A DNA stretch of 64,000 nt from Edaphobacter bradus (GCF_025685645.1 NZ_JAGSYF010000002.1:1054907-1118906); one strand, 5' to 3'. Positions 1 to 8,566 are shown, counted from the stretch's first letter. The notes: generated from the letters alone by a model not told the origin. Translations and numbers: made by a program.

Positions 1-1
1 G

Positions 2-316
2 ATCCTTCTGCTGGCGCGACGCTACCCGAGGCTGCTGGAAAACGCGCTGTTGATCGCTTCCGATTATCTGGCGCACTACCGCGACCTCCACGTTGCCGTG
101 AGCCACGAGACCGCCAGCGAGCGAGTCGAGCGGGTGCTGGAAAAGGCGACGCGAGAGATCGGGCAGAAGGTCCCCGGAGGGATTGAACTCATGATCCGCA
201 ATGAGGAACTGGCCAACCAGGCGAATGTCACGGTCTTTACCGTCAGTCGGCTGTTGAGCGAGTGGCAACGCAAGGGGTTGCTGGTGAAGGGCCGAGGAAG
301 GATCGTGATGAAATGA
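2..316 (+). CDS. Crp/Fnr-family transcriptional regulator, 5' end outside the window
   Basis: The reading frame is open from base 2 and ends at a TGA at 314-316, so only the last 104 or so codons are present. The visible part fits the end of the long dimerisation helix followed by the winged-helix HTH of Crp/Fnr regulators. The stretch IRNEELANQANVTVFTVSRLLSEW matches the pattern in which an N-terminal 'eelA' turn is followed by the recognition helix, and the gene ends with the wing residues GLLVKGRGRIVMK. The nucleotide-binding domain lies upstream of the window, so the effector cannot be judged. Family assignment is from motif recognition; internal TTG at 50 is not a likely start because the frame continues upstream. 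Confidence 0.8.
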   Translation: MLLLARRYPRLLENALLIASDYLAHYRDLHVAVSHETASERVERVLEKATREIGQKVPGGIELMIRNEELANQANVTVFTVSRLLSEWQRKGLLVKGRGRIVMK

Positions 317-619
317 AGTCAAAGACCATCCCCGCCGACGTCAACCGGACGACGTTTGACTGGGGCTCCTGCCGCGCGCGGGGCGAGGCTCTGATGCAAT
401 TGATTGCAACGCAAGCAATACTTCGGCCTCTGGATGCAGCGCAAAGCCTAACCGCGTCCCGAATTCACCCCTTCAAGGTTTGGAAAGAAATGCGACATAT
501 TGGCGAGCCGATTGGTACCGACATGTTGGCTTCTCGTCAATAATCCGAATTGGCAGGAGTAAAGGGGGAGTTTCTTCAGCCCTTGAAAGAGGCTGCCAGG
601 CAGCTCTCACACAACCGAA
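317..619. other. Intergenic stretch, no convincing gene
   Basis: An open frame at 262-543 (+) overlaps the end of the regulator and has no recognisable family or ribosome binding site, so it is not called. The stretch holds one copy (424-450) of a 27-bp sequence that recurs at 1758-1784 next to an AraC remnant, which suggests this DNA is derived from decayed genes. Confidence 0.5.
424..450 (+). repeat. 27-bp direct repeat, copy 1
   Basis: The 27 bases starting CGGCCTCTGGATGCAGCG are identical to those at 1758-1784. The two copies lie on either side of the TPR gene at 620-1609. Confidence 0.75.
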
Positions 620-1609
620 TCAGGGCCCGTGATCGAGGCCATACACGCTTACCGTGCAATTAGCGCATTTACCACTCTGTTTCTTCAACTGAGCCTCTTC
701 CACAGCCACTTGCTTCGCCTCGGGCTCACGATGCACCGCCTCCAGATACACCCTGTACTGTTCCAGCACGTTGAGAAGATAGGCGTTATTCTGCGGTGCC
801 CGTGCCTTCACGATCTCGATGCCCTTCCGCATTTCCTCATCCGGACCATCCTTGATCTCCGCCTTCCACTCCGCGTACCCAAGCGCCATGTGCGCCAATC
901 CTACCTGCAACGAGTCGGCCGGGAACGCGCCCCTGGCGAGCGACCACGCCTTTCGCGCGTACTCAAGCGAATCACTGCAGCCGCCTCGCGTGCACGTCGC
1001 ATAGGTCAGTGTAAATAGCGTCGCAACGATGTCGTCGGTGTCGGGATTCTTCAGTGCCACCATCTCGTTGTAAGCCTCCAGCGCCTCCCGCCGTGCGCCT
1101 TTGTACTTATGCATCGCAACATGCAGTCCGGCCAGATGTACCTTACCGCGCGCAATCTCAAGTGGGTCGCCGAGCTTCTCGCGAATCGCAAGCGCGCGCT
1201 TGCAGCACCGTTCAGAGGCGTCATAATTGCCCATCATGCCGTACAGCGATCCCAGGTTGTCGAGCACAACTGCGTAATCCACTCTCTCTGACGATGAAGG
1301 CTCAAGCAGTGGAAGGGCATGGTTGTAAGCATCCTCGGCCCGCCCGAGTGCGGACTCATCTTGGTAGTCCGACGCAAGCTTCGCCCATAACCTTCCCATC
1401 ATCAGCGGCTCGAGCCCTTGATGCTCACTGTCGTGAATCAAGGCGAGTTCCTGAGCAATCTGCTGATCAAGCGAACTGGAATTGGCAGTCGCCTGAAGCT
1501 CAATAGTTTCGCCTTGTGTCTGACGTCGTCCGGTGACTGGCGAAATACCAACTGACGCGCTAACTAGTGCGAGCACTGAGAGAACCAACAACGTACGCGG
1601 TTTCTTCAT
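620..1609 (-). CDS. Secreted tetratricopeptide-repeat protein
   Basis: The 329-residue product starts with MKKPRTLLVLSVLALVSASVG, a classical signal peptide, so it is probably exported to the periplasm. Between about residues 75 and 260 the sequence is helical with TPR signatures, for example DNLGSLYGMMGNYDASERCC followed by KRALAIREKL around residues 115-145, the usual pattern of a tetratricopeptide scaffold. A C-terminal pair CANC (about residues 313-316) is notable. TPR proteins mediate protein-protein contacts; no enzymatic motif is visible and the partner is unknown. The start codon is an ATG preceded by GGAGTT in the coding strand. It stands alone, flanked by decayed DNA on both sides. 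Confidence 0.75.
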   Translation of the reverse strand: MKKPRTLLVLSVLALVSASVGISPVTGRRQTQGETIELQATANSSSLDQQIAQELALIHDSEHQGLEPLMMGRLWAKLASDYQDESALGRAEDAYNHALPLLEPSSSERVDYAVVLDNLGSLYGMMGNYDASERCCKRALAIREKLGDPLEIARGKVHLAGLHVAMHKYKGARREALEAYNEMVALKNPDTDDIVATLFTLTYATCTRGGCSDSLEYARKAWSLARGAFPADSLQVGLAHMALGYAEWKAEIKDGPDEEMRKGIEIVKARAPQNNAYLLNVLEQYRVYLEAVHREPEAKQVAVEEAQLKKQSGKCANCTVSVYGLDHGP

Positions 1610-1693
1610 CGCAACTCCTCTAACGGCCTAACGGATTAGGGGAGGTCACGCGATAATAAGGAAATTCCCGCGCTAGATCGTTGCTTAAGCGCA

Positions 1694-1948
1694 ATGATGG
1701 ATCGTCTCCTGCTACCTGGTGTCGCGACCCTTGGCTGTTACTCGACGGCCCTGAAGCCGGCCTCTGGATGCAGCGCAAAGCCTATGGATATCCGCATGAC
1801 TCTGGCTGCTGATGAGCTACGAAGATCGTCTGCCTCGGTCAGTGTTGTAGCAGAGGCAGCAGGCTATCAGTCCGACGCCGCATTCCAGCGTGCCTTCAAA
1901 CAACGCATGGGAGTGACCCCCGCACGCTGGTGTCGCGATTGCAAATGA
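1694..1948 (+). pseudogene. AraC-family regulator, C-terminal HTH remnant
   Basis: The last 54 codons of this open frame (about 1786-1948) read like the second helix-turn-helix of AraC/XylS regulators: MTLAADELRR, then VSVVAEAAGYQSDAAFQRAF and the closing GVTPARW. In the family this lies at the end of a roughly 280-330-residue protein with an N-terminal cupin-like sensor domain. Here the sensor domain and the first HTH are missing and the preceding codons do not look coding, so it is most simply a 5'-deleted remnant. The 27-bp repeat at 1758-1784 sits exactly at the junction. Confidence 0.7.
1758..1784 (+). repeat. 27-bp direct repeat, copy 2
   Basis: This is identical to 424-450. It lies immediately before the segment with AraC homology, as if it marked a breakpoint or belonged to the ancestral gene. 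Confidence 0.75.
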
Positions 1949-2109
1949 CAATTGCTAAAGCCAGTGCGGTCCAACTAAGTCCCGTCCGCTATAGTCGCGA
2001 GGGGACGGTCGAAAAGGTCGTGCGGAAGATTCATGACTCGTCGATTAGTAACGAGAAGCCGACTTCTCATGAGCAATTCGTTGCTTCTGACAAGCGCGTT
2101 TGGAGCCGG

Positions 2110-2274
2110 CGCGATGAGCGCTGAGACGAGCTTGATGGCGAAGCCCGCGTAGGCCCACTCCTTGAGCCGCGCGGGGACCATTGGGACGAGCAGTGCGGCC
2201 AGGCCCGCGAACTTTGCCCACGAAAGCTCGATGCGGAAATAGTCGGGGGGAAGCCAAGGTGGACGAAGGGTCTT
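2110..2274 (-). pseudogene. DoxX-like membrane protein fragment
   Basis: Within an open frame spanning 1975-2637 on this strand, only about 55 codons look like a protein family. LPPDYFRIELSWAKFAGLAA then LLVPMVPARLKEWAYAGF is the central part of DoxX-like four-helix membrane proteins (usually 120-140 residues). The first helix is absent upstream, and the last helix is replaced after LVSALIA by unrelated residues. It is therefore a broken gene, not the 220-residue protein the long frame would suggest. Confidence 0.65.
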
Positions 2275-2298
2275 GGCCACATCGGGGATCCGCAGCGA

Positions 2299-2490
2299 TC
2301 GTCCGTTATCTATTACGACCCATCCTCCGGGCGGGATTGGGGGACTCGGACTTTCGAGCGCTACACGGGCGATACCGTCAGAGTTCGGCGAAGCCGCCGA
2401 GCCCAATATGAGCAGGAGTTGGCCGACGTACTTCAGTTCATCAAGCCGAGCCTCAACGAAGAGATGCGCGCCGGCCACACCAATATGTAA
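2299..2490 (+). pseudogene. Possible 3' remnant of an unknown gene
   Basis: Reading forward from 2299 to the TAA at 2488-2490 gives about 63 protein-like codons with high third-position GC, including YYDPSSGRDWGTRTFERYTG and ELADVLQFIKPSLNEEM. No start codon or upstream continuation exists, because at about 2275-2298 the sequence changes abruptly into the opposite-strand DoxX fragment. I do not recognise the family. It may be chance, but the clean abutment of two gene fragments suggests a deletion or recombination joint. Confidence 0.3.
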
Positions 2491-2595
2491 CGATTGCTGC
2501 TCGAAAACTGCGGTGTTGCGGGCTAACCAGTCTGGCGGGTAATGGGTCAGTTTGGAGAAGGCGATTTGCCGACAACTGACTGGTCGATGGAACCC

Positions 2596-2618
2596 AACTT
2601 CCGAGTTGCCGACAAACC
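2596..2618 (+). repeat. Core of the dispersed CTTCCG-TTGCCG repeat, copy K
   Basis: The sequence AACTTCCGAGTTGCCGACAA matches the core found at 13038-13055 and 56469-56486 with one or two changes. Upstream, GGTAATGGGTCAGTTTG (about 2536-2552) is found inverted at 5142-5158 as CAAACTGACCCACTAAC, beside the inverted core at 5020-5048. Confidence 0.6.
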
Positions 2619-2826
2619 AGGAGTTAAGTAAAGACAAGTACGTTTGCGAACTGCCTTGATAGAGGGCTGCAGGAGCGCCGCGCCATCATCGGAGCGCGGC
2701 GGCTGCTCTTCATCCATTCTCCTCCTCGGCCCAGATCGGCTGGCCACCGGTGATTGCGGCCCTGCTGTAATTGCAGCACTCGTTCGACCTGTCGTTTAGG
2801 GGCGACTCGATAACGAACCGCAACTA

Positions 2827-3258
2827 TCACGGGTGCGTAAGTTCGGTGTTGTCGCCCATAAAACTCCGTGTCGCGCCTTTGGTTCGCGTCAGTAGAGCGA
2901 TTGTCGAGAAAATCGTCGCTAGCACCCAAAATACCGGGCCCAGAATGCCAGGCCAGACGGGCGCATAACCGGGAACAAGGACGAAGAAGATAAAGCCGGT
3001 ATCCGCGATGCCGACAGTAGCGATGTTGATCCAATACCCCCAGACGCTGTTCCTCCAGTTCAACGTCGCAGCCACGGAAATGGCGATGATCGAAAAGAAG
3101 AGGAGGTTCCATGCATCTTGGAATACTCGGCCTTGTACCATTGACGAATCCAATGACCGGGCAAGCACGTATACCGAATATGCGGCCAGAAGATGCAAGC
3201 AGGCCCAGATAATGTAGAAAACTGCACCGATCTTTGAAGTTGTGTTCGACGTACTCAT
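2827..3258 (-). CDS. Small four-helix integral membrane protein
   Basis: The 143-residue product has four strongly hydrophobic segments: IGAVFYIIWACLHLLAAYSV, NLLFFSIIAISVAATLNW, INIATVGIADTGFIFFVLV and GPVFWVLATIFSTIALLT. It should span the inner membrane four times, and no catalytic residues stand out. The start at 3258 (MSTSNTTSK) is chosen over the more upstream in-frame ATG at 3303 because an AGGTGA motif sits six bases before it. It lies in a zone of gene remnants downstream of the SDR gene on the same strand. The function is unknown; the topology resembles small uncharacterised acidobacterial membrane proteins. Confidence 0.7.
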   Translation of the reverse strand: MSTSNTTSKIGAVFYIIWACLHLLAAYSVYVLARSLDSSMVQGRVFQDAWNLLFFSIIAISVAATLNWRNSVWGYWINIATVGIADTGFIFFVLVPGYAPVWPGILGPVFWVLATIFSTIALLTRTKGATRSFMGDNTELTHP

Positions 3259-3375
3259 AAAATCACCTGTTAAGGAACTCCTTGGTTGCTTGTGCTGGAT
3301 CATTCGACATCCGACTCGTGCGGCGCAATAGCGCCGCGCGGAAGTCGCGTCGAGGTTCAGTGGTAGAAGAATTAC

Positions 3376-4119
3376 TCACACGGCCGCTAGGCCGCCATCG
3401 ACCGGCAAATCGATTCCAGTGATGTAGCTGCTCTCGTCCGAAGCCAGGAACACCGCTGCCGAAGCAATCTCCTCAGGCTTCCCGATGCGCCCCATCGGAA
3501 CCATCGTCTTGAACCGTTCCTTCATCGCTTCCGTGTTCTCGCCAAATTGACCTTTGAGAATAGGTGTCTCGACGGGGCCAGGGTTGATCACATTGGCGCG
3601 GATTCCTTTGCCTGCCAAGTCCGCCGTCCAGGTGCGCACAAACGACCGCAGAGCCGCCTTCGTAGCTGCGTAAGTCGGATAGATCGGAACACCTTTCTGC
3701 CAGAGCCCGGAGCCGGTCAGAATGATCGATCCGCCCTCTTTCATCAGGGGCAAGGCCTTTTGCACCGCAAAGAAAACTCCGCGCGCGTTGATGTCGAAAG
3801 TCTTGTCGTAGTCTTCCGGGCTCACGGCTGCTGTCGGTTTCGGCTCCGCGATGCCCGCATTCGCAAACAGCACATCGAGCTTGCCTTTCTTTGTAGCTAC
3901 TTCCTCGTACAGCCGGTCCAGGTCGTCGAGATTGGAAACGTCCCCCTGGACGGCAGTCACATTGCTGCCGATTTCGGCAACGGCCTTGTCCAGTTCCGCC
4001 TGTCGGCGGCCCGTAATGAAGACGTAGGCTCCTTCTTTCACGAAGCGCTTGGCGGTAGCAAGTCCGATACCGGTGCTGCCCCCGGTGATGACGGCAATTT
4101 TTCCTTGTAACGCGGGCAT
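3376..4119 (-). CDS. Short-chain dehydrogenase/reductase (classical SDR)
   Basis: The 247-residue length is typical for classical SDRs, cytoplasmic NAD(P)-dependent oxidoreductases. The cofactor motif TGGSTGIG is at residues 12-19, NAG at 87-89, catalytic Ser at 137 and the YxxxK pair at Tyr150/Lys154, so the active site is complete. The arginines in TGRR after beta-strand 2 (residues 36-39) suggest NADP preference. The closing DLPVDGGLAAV is the usual substrate-loop/C-terminal signature. It is divergently transcribed from a TetR regulator at 4244, a common arrangement in which the regulator controls the reductase. The substrate cannot be predicted. Confidence 0.93.
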   Translation of the reverse strand: MPALQGKIAVITGGSTGIGLATAKRFVKEGAYVFITGRRQAELDKAVAEIGSNVTAVQGDVSNLDDLDRLYEEVATKKGKLDVLFANAGIAEPKPTAAVSPEDYDKTFDINARGVFFAVQKALPLMKEGGSIILTGSGLWQKGVPIYPTYAATKAALRSFVRTWTADLAGKGIRANVINPGPVETPILKGQFGENTEAMKERFKTMVPMGRIGKPEEIASAAVFLASDESSYITGIDLPVDGGLAAV

Positions 4120-4144
4120 GATCTTGATCTCCTGTTTCTGATTC

Positions 4145-4166
4145 GAAGTGTCCGAACTTCTGGACT
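4145..4166. promoter_or_regulatory. Candidate TetR operator between SDR and TetR genes
   Basis: In the divergent SDR/TetR intergenic region, GAAGT-GTCCGA-ACTTC (4145-4160) is an inverted repeat, overlapped by GTCC...GGAC (4150-4165). A matching inverted half TCCAGAAGT occurs at 4221-4229, mirroring ACTTCTGGA at 4156-4164. Position and symmetry suit a shared operator; binding is inferred only. Confidence 0.45.
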
Positions 4167-4243
4167 CATCGTTTCAGATGTTCCCGAGGCGAGATGGTTT
4201 CATATTTTTCAACCTTTCGTTCCAGAAGTGCGTCCAATCCCGT

Positions 4244-4879
4244 ATGAACACTTCAACGGCAGTGGAAGTAAGGATGGGGCGGCCTCGCGAGTTTGATGAA
4301 GACGCCGCCCTTGAAGCTGCGATGCGGGTCTTCTGGGAGAAGAGCTACGAAGGCGCGACCATGGCCGACCTGACCGAAGCCATGGGAATCAACCGTTCCA
4401 GCATGTACGCCGCTTTTGGCGACAAGGAATCACTCTTTCGCAGGGTCATGGAGCGCTACCGGGAGGGACGGTTGGCTCATCGCAGGCAAGCTCTCGCTCA
4501 GCCGTCGCTGCGGGAAGTCGTAGCGGGGCTGATCCTGGGAACCGCGGAGTTCCTCTCGATCCCCGGCAATCCTCGCGGATGTCTTATGATCCAGGGGGCA
4601 CTGGCATGCAGCACAGATACGGAACCTGTAAAGCAGACGATGATCGAGTGGAGAAAAAGCGGTGAAGCCGCGTTGAAGGTGCGTCTGCAACAGGCGCAGT
4701 CTGAGGGCGAGCTCCCTCGAGAGATCCAGCCCGCAGACTTTGCCCGCTACCTCTCATCGGTAATGGCGGGCCTTGGCATTCAAGCTGCCAACGGGGCAAC
4801 AAGGGCAGAGTTGCGGCGTGTGGCTGAAATCGCCTTGCGCTGTATTGAAACCGATCTTCGGGGTTCTGCAGGTGGCTAG
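4244..4879 (+). CDS. TetR/AcrR-family transcriptional repressor
   Basis: The start at 4244 (MNTSTAVEVRMGRPREF) gives 211 residues; an ATG at 4148 in the same frame is rejected because it would lie inside the divergent promoter region. The N-terminus GRPREFDEDAALEAAMRVFW, followed by GATMADLTEAMGINRSSMYA and AFGDKESLF, is the TetR HTH with the 'GRPREFD' opening of the subfamily that regulates adjacent reductases. The C-terminal half contains the conserved GCLMIQGALA stretch of the TetR_C domain of this group. It likely represses itself and the divergent SDR gene in response to a small ligand. Confidence 0.92.
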   Translation: MNTSTAVEVRMGRPREFDEDAALEAAMRVFWEKSYEGATMADLTEAMGINRSSMYAAFGDKESLFRRVMERYREGRLAHRRQALAQPSLREVVAGLILGTAEFLSIPGNPRGCLMIQGALACSTDTEPVKQTMIEWRKSGEAALKVRLQQAQSEGELPREIQPADFARYLSSVMAGLGIQAANGATRAELRRVAEIALRCIETDLRGSAGG

Positions 4880-5258
4880 GTTTGCAGCTCTTCGCTTCTC
4901 TTACGAGTGATGTGTTCCGAGAGTGAAAAAAATCGGCTCTCATTTGTAGCCAAATCGCCGAGGCACTCATGGACACCGGATTTGTACCGAGATGTCGGCT
5001 AATGGGAAGTTACGGTCACTCCCGAGTAACCGGCAAACCGGACGTTGAGTGTCAACTGGCGATAGCAGGCCATAGCGTGAAGTGAGCACTCCAGAGGAAC
5101 GTGATCCAAGTGGATGTGTAACGGGCTTCTCGGACACTTGAATGCAAACTGACCCACTAACCAGTCTGGTGCGCCGAGTTGCGCTGCGAATTGACCCGTG
5201 ATAGCTTCCTCTCGGCCTGAAGGAGGCGTTTTTCCTTCACGCAAGAGGAAAATAGAAC
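4880..5258. other. Intergenic region with an inverted copy of the dispersed repeat
   Basis: No gene is visible. Bases 4990-5048 hold a copy (N) of the dispersed repeat, inverted relative to 2596-2618. Its stretch AATGGGAAGT...GTAACCGGCAAACCGGA aligns with the reverse complement of 34441-34503. CAAACTGACCCACTAAC at 5142-5158 mirrors 2536-2552. The last 20 bases contain the ribosome binding site (AAGAGGAAA) for the next gene. Confidence 0.55.
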
Positions 5259-5591
5259 ATGAGGAAGCTCATTCGAATTGCATCGCCGCTGCTTGCCGTG
5301 GCTCTCGTGAGCAGCTCGCCGGTTTTGGCAATCGCTCAGACCAACCAGGCTGCTCAAAACGTCCAGGACTGGAACACCCCGCCTGCCGGCACCGAACAGG
5401 CGCAGCAGGGCTACCGCGACGGTATCGAGGCGGCTAAGCTGGACCGGGCAGCAAAGCGCAAGATCGACGCCAAGTCGTCGCACCTGTACCTGCATCCTCC
5501 CGTCAAGGGCGCAGCTCGCGAGGCCTATCGCGACAGCTTCGTGAACGGATACGAGGCTGCAGTTAAGCACAGCGATAACCCTGGCATGTGA
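5259..5591 (+). CDS. Small secreted protein with duplicated YRD motif
   Basis: The 110-residue product has a clear signal peptide (MRKLIRIASPLLAVALVSSS, cleavage likely after VLAIAQ). The mature part of about 85 residues contains two related segments, QGYRDGIEAAKLD and REAYRDSFVNGYEAA, suggesting an internal duplication of a YRDxxxxGYxAA unit. I do not know a function; small periplasmic proteins with this motif seem common in acidobacteria. The ATG is preceded by AAGAGGAAAATAGAAC. A terminator follows at 5641-5668, so it is probably monocistronic. Confidence 0.75.
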   Translation: MRKLIRIASPLLAVALVSSSPVLAIAQTNQAAQNVQDWNTPPAGTEQAQQGYRDGIEAAKLDRAAKRKIDAKSSHLYLHPPVKGAAREAYRDSFVNGYEAAVKHSDNPGM

Positions 5592-5640
5592 GCTTTGCAG
5601 CAACATCAGGAGATGCTGATACAACTGAAAGTGAAGAAAG

Positions 5641-5668
5641 AGGTCCCATCCATGGGGCCTTTTTCTTT
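5641..5668 (+). terminator. Rho-independent terminator after the small secreted protein
   Basis: AGGTCCC (5641-5647) pairs with GGGGCCT (5654-5660) and is followed directly by TTTTCTTT. Confidence 0.8.
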
Positions 5669-5739
5669 GCCACAGGCAGCACGCCGGAGCCGGAAGAGTC
5701 GCCTGATGGGCAGCAGGTTTGTGGAGGGCGAGCTTGGCG

Positions 5740-8085
5740 ATGGTGATGGCGAGACGGACGGGGCGGGGCCTGATGGCCGTGGTGATGGGGATTGCTCTCA
5801 CGGCAGGCGCGGCTGGCGCGCAGCAACCGCAGGATGTTCCGGTATCGCCAACAGCACCGGCAGGGCAGCCTGCGACGGCGATGGCGCAGTCCGGCCGCAC
5901 GGCCGAGGCTCCGGTAGAGGGGCTGGTCCGCAAGGACATGTACACGGTGGCGCTGACGCTGCCCGGTAGTCAGAAGGCCGCGGGAGCCGCTGCCCCAGAG
6001 CTCCTGCTGAGCGACTTTGAGTTCGAGGGCGAGCGTGTGCGGGCGAGCCAGCTTCACTTCAGGCAGCTCTCGCCTGGCGTCGTCGAAGTTACGAGCATCG
6101 CGTACACGGTGGGCTACTGGCGGTTTCGCGTGCGCGATGCGGCGAACTACTACGGCCTGGGCGAGCACTTCGACGCGCTCAACCACAGCCATACGATTGT
6201 GCGGAACAGCTCAACCGACAACGGGCATGCGAAGGGCTCGTCGACCTACAAGCCGATGCCGTTCTACATGAGCACGACGGGCTACGGGCTCTGGGTCGAT
6301 ACGACGTCTGACGCGACCTTTGACATGAACGCCTCGAGCGAGCATGAGGTGATAGTCGATGTCGCGACCGACAAGCTGCGCATCGTGCTGTTCACCGGGC
6401 CTGAGTTCCCGAAGATCCTCGACCATTTCACCGAGTTGGCCGGGCGATCGATCCTGCCGCCGTACTGGGCGTTTGCGCCGTGGACCGGCCGCGACTATCA
6501 CCAGAACGACGCCCAAGTGAAACAGGACGTCGACAAAAACCGCGAGCTGGGTCTCCCGGCGAGTATCATCCTTATCGATTCACCGTGGACAACGGCCTAT
6601 AACAGTTACAAATTCAACCCGGCGCAATTTGCAGACGCACCCACAATGGTGAAGTATGTGCACGACAACGGTTACAAATTAGTGCTGTGGCATACCTCGT
6701 GGATCAATGTGAAGTCGGACTCGCCGGGAGAGGCTGGCTTTGCGGGCAAGATGGCCGAAAAATCGGAGAACTACGACGAGGCAGCGGGCAACGGCTACTT
6801 CGTGAAGACCGCCGACGGGACGCCCTACGTTGGTCGCTGGTGGAAGGGGCTGGGCTCGCTGATCGACTTCACGAACCCTTCGGCGAAGCTGTGGTGGCAG
6901 GACCAGGTTCGCCAGGCGATCAAAGCAGGAGCGGACGGCTTCAAGGACGACGACGCCGAGGGAAGCTTTGTGGCGGCGCCGGTGAAGTTCGCCGACGGCA
7001 CCGATCCGCGCGTGATGCGCAACCGCTACGCCGTGCTCTACAACAACGCGATGGAGGAGCTGATCCAGAAGGACCTGAAGGGCAACGGCGTTCTGTTCGC
7101 TCGCAGCGTGACGCAGGGAGCGAACGGCCTCGGGCTGCTCTGGGGAGGAGACAACGAGTCGAGCTTCAGCCCGGAGAACGGTCTGCCCACCGTCGTGACG
7201 GCTGGACTGGGCGCGGGGCTGAGCGGCATGCCGCTCTGGACCTCCGATCTGGGCGGCTACCTGAAGACCTCCTCAGCTCCCGATGCGACGCTGTTTCAGC
7301 GCTGGACGGAGTACGCAGCCTTCTCGCCGGCGATGGAGGTGTTGTCGCAGACGAACCTCGGGCCGTGGGATTACGGGGATCAGGCTCTTGCTACGTATCG
7401 CAAGTTCGCCGTCCTGCACATGAGCCTTTTTCCGTACCGCTACGCCGCGGCGCAGGAGGCGGCGAAGACGGGCATGCCGATCATGCGGGCGCTCGTGCTG
7501 AACTACCAGAACGACGAGCGCGCACGGCAGGCGAAGGACGAGTATCTCTTTGGGCCCGATCTGCTGGTGGCTCCTGTGGTGAACGAGGGCACGCAGCGAG
7601 TCGTCTATCTCCCTGCAGGCGAGTGGGTCGACTACTGGACAGGCGCGCATCTCACCGGCGCAAAGACGGTCGTGGCAGAGGTTCCGATAGACGCGATCCC
7701 CGTCTACGCCCGCGCTGGAGCAGTGATTCCGAAGATTCCCGAGGACGTGATGACGCTGGTCCCGCAGAGCGAGAGCGGGAATACACAGGTGAAGGCGATG
7801 GACGACCGCCGCGTCTACGAGCTAATAGGCGGGGAACTGATCAGCGGCGGCGACGCAACCGGCAACGCAACGATTAAGGACTTCGAGGGAAGGACCGTGG
7901 TGCGCCACGACAACTCGCTGACCATCGCGGGAGACTCGGTGGCCCACATGATCGTGCGCTGGCGGTTCGGCAAGCCGGGGAGCGTGACGGTGAACGGCGC
8001 GGCCGTCCTGGTGCAGACCGGCGATGGTGGCGAGCCGTTCGTCGAGTTCGACCACGTGGACAAGAGCGAGGTCGCCTGGCAGTAA
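5740..8085 (+). CDS. Exported glycoside hydrolase family 31 (alpha-glucosidase/alpha-xylosidase type)
   Basis: The product (781 residues from the ATG at 5740; a TTG at 5719 would add seven) hydrolyses or transfers alpha-glycosides by the retaining GH31 mechanism. A signal peptide (MVMARRTGRGLMAVVMGIAL) points to the periplasm. An N-terminal beta-sandwich precedes the TIM barrel. The nucleophile region ADGFKDDDAEGSF puts the candidate nucleophile Asp at about residue 403, and LLWGGDNESSF carries the acid/base Asp at about 471. The C-terminal sandwich is present (YLPAGEWVDYWTG). GGAGG at 5723-5727 supports translation near 5740. The DGFKDDDAEG nucleophile loop departs from the KTDFGE loop of YicI-type xylosidases, so the substrate is open. 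No other carbohydrate genes are adjacent. Confidence 0.93.
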   Translation: MVMARRTGRGLMAVVMGIALTAGAAGAQQPQDVPVSPTAPAGQPATAMAQSGRTAEAPVEGLVRKDMYTVALTLPGSQKAAGAAAPELLLSDFEFEGERVRASQLHFRQLSPGVVEVTSIAYTVGYWRFRVRDAANYYGLGEHFDALNHSHTIVRNSSTDNGHAKGSSTYKPMPFYMSTTGYGLWVDTTSDATFDMNASSEHEVIVDVATDKLRIVLFTGPEFPKILDHFTELAGRSILPPYWAFAPWTGRDYHQNDAQVKQDVDKNRELGLPASIILIDSPWTTAYNSYKFNPAQFADAPTMVKYVHDNGYKLVLWHTSWINVKSDSPGEAGFAGKMAEKSENYDEAAGNGYFVKTADGTPYVGRWWKGLGSLIDFTNPSAKLWWQDQVRQAIKAGADGFKDDDAEGSFVAAPVKFADGTDPRVMRNRYAVLYNNAMEELIQKDLKGNGVLFARSVTQGANGLGLLWGGDNESSFSPENGLPTVVTAGLGAGLSGMPLWTSDLGGYLKTSSAPDATLFQRWTEYAAFSPAMEVLSQTNLGPWDYGDQALATYRKFAVLHMSLFPYRYAAAQEAAKTGMPIMRALVLNYQNDERARQAKDEYLFGPDLLVAPVVNEGTQRVVYLPAGEWVDYWTGAHLTGAKTVVAEVPIDAIPVYARAGAVIPKIPEDVMTLVPQSESGNTQVKAMDDRRVYELIGGELISGGDATGNATIKDFEGRTVVRHDNSLTIAGDSVAHMIVRWRFGKPGSVTVNGAAVLVQTGDGGEPFVEFDHVDKSEVAWQ

Positions 8086-8110
8086 GGCCGGTGAAGAGCC
8101 GGGTCAGATT

Positions 8111-8566
8111 TCAGACCGTTCCTACTTCAGCCTGCTCCGCGTGGATGGGGTTGCTGGTCGCGTGGCCGCAGTGCGGGCAGAAGGCGGCCATCGGTTCGAC
8201 GGGGCCTCCGCAGGCGGCACAGGGAGTAGGCGTGGAGCTCGGCGGCGCGTAAGCGTAGGCGCTGGCGAGGATATGGCGGGCGATGTAGTCTGCCTGCTGG
8301 GCGTTGTACTCGCGGACGCGGCCAGGCATGAAGAACGCCTCGACCAAGCCGGCGAGGGTGGGGATACCGGTCCAGAAGAAGCAGAGGTACAGGATTCCGA
8401 GGCCGTTCCGGCTCAGGTAGAAGTGGTGGACTCCGAAGCAGCCGAGGAACAGGGCGAGCAGAACGCCGATCACCTCGTCGCGGCGGGCGTGCTGGTACTC
8501 GGCGTAGAACCAGGCGCGCTGACGGTCGTCCATGCGTGCTGTGTAGACGGGATCTGCGAATGACAT
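8111..8566 (-). CDS. TM2-domain membrane protein with C-terminal zinc ribbon
   Basis: The 151-residue protein (start at 8566, GGAG nine bases upstream; an ATG 10 codons earlier is less likely) has an N-terminal soluble helix, then a TM2 domain: RRDEVIGVLLALFLGCFGVH with HFYLSRNGLGILYL and a second helix ending in LAGLVEAFFMPG. The C-terminal tail holds CAACGGP and FCPHCGH, two CxxC knuckles forming a zinc ribbon. TM2 proteins are small inner-membrane proteins of unclear role; here the zinc ribbon suggests a regulatory or assembly factor. It converges on the GH31 gene, 25 bp away. Confidence 0.88.
   Translation of the reverse strand: MSFADPVYTARMDDRQRAWFYAEYQHARRDEVIGVLLALFLGCFGVHHFYLSRNGLGILYLCFFWTGIPTLAGLVEAFFMPGRVREYNAQQADYIARHILASAYAYAPPSSTPTPCAACGGPVEPMAAFCPHCGHATSNPIHAEQAEVGTV

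Noticed and set aside
262-543. 93-codon open frame after the Crp/Fnr gene
   Set aside because: Overlaps the regulator's end, has no ribosome site or family, and contains the 27-bp repeat.
1975-2637. 220-residue protein on the minus strand
   Set aside because: Only about 55 residues look like DoxX; the flanking codons do not fit, and the frame crosses a junction and repeat K, so it is treated as a pseudogene fragment.
2624-3112. 162-codon minus-strand frame overlapping the small membrane protein gene
   Set aside because: The first half is an out-of-frame shadow of 2827-3258. The last part (VIVAVRYRVAPKRQ) vaguely resembles a transporter tail but is too short to support.
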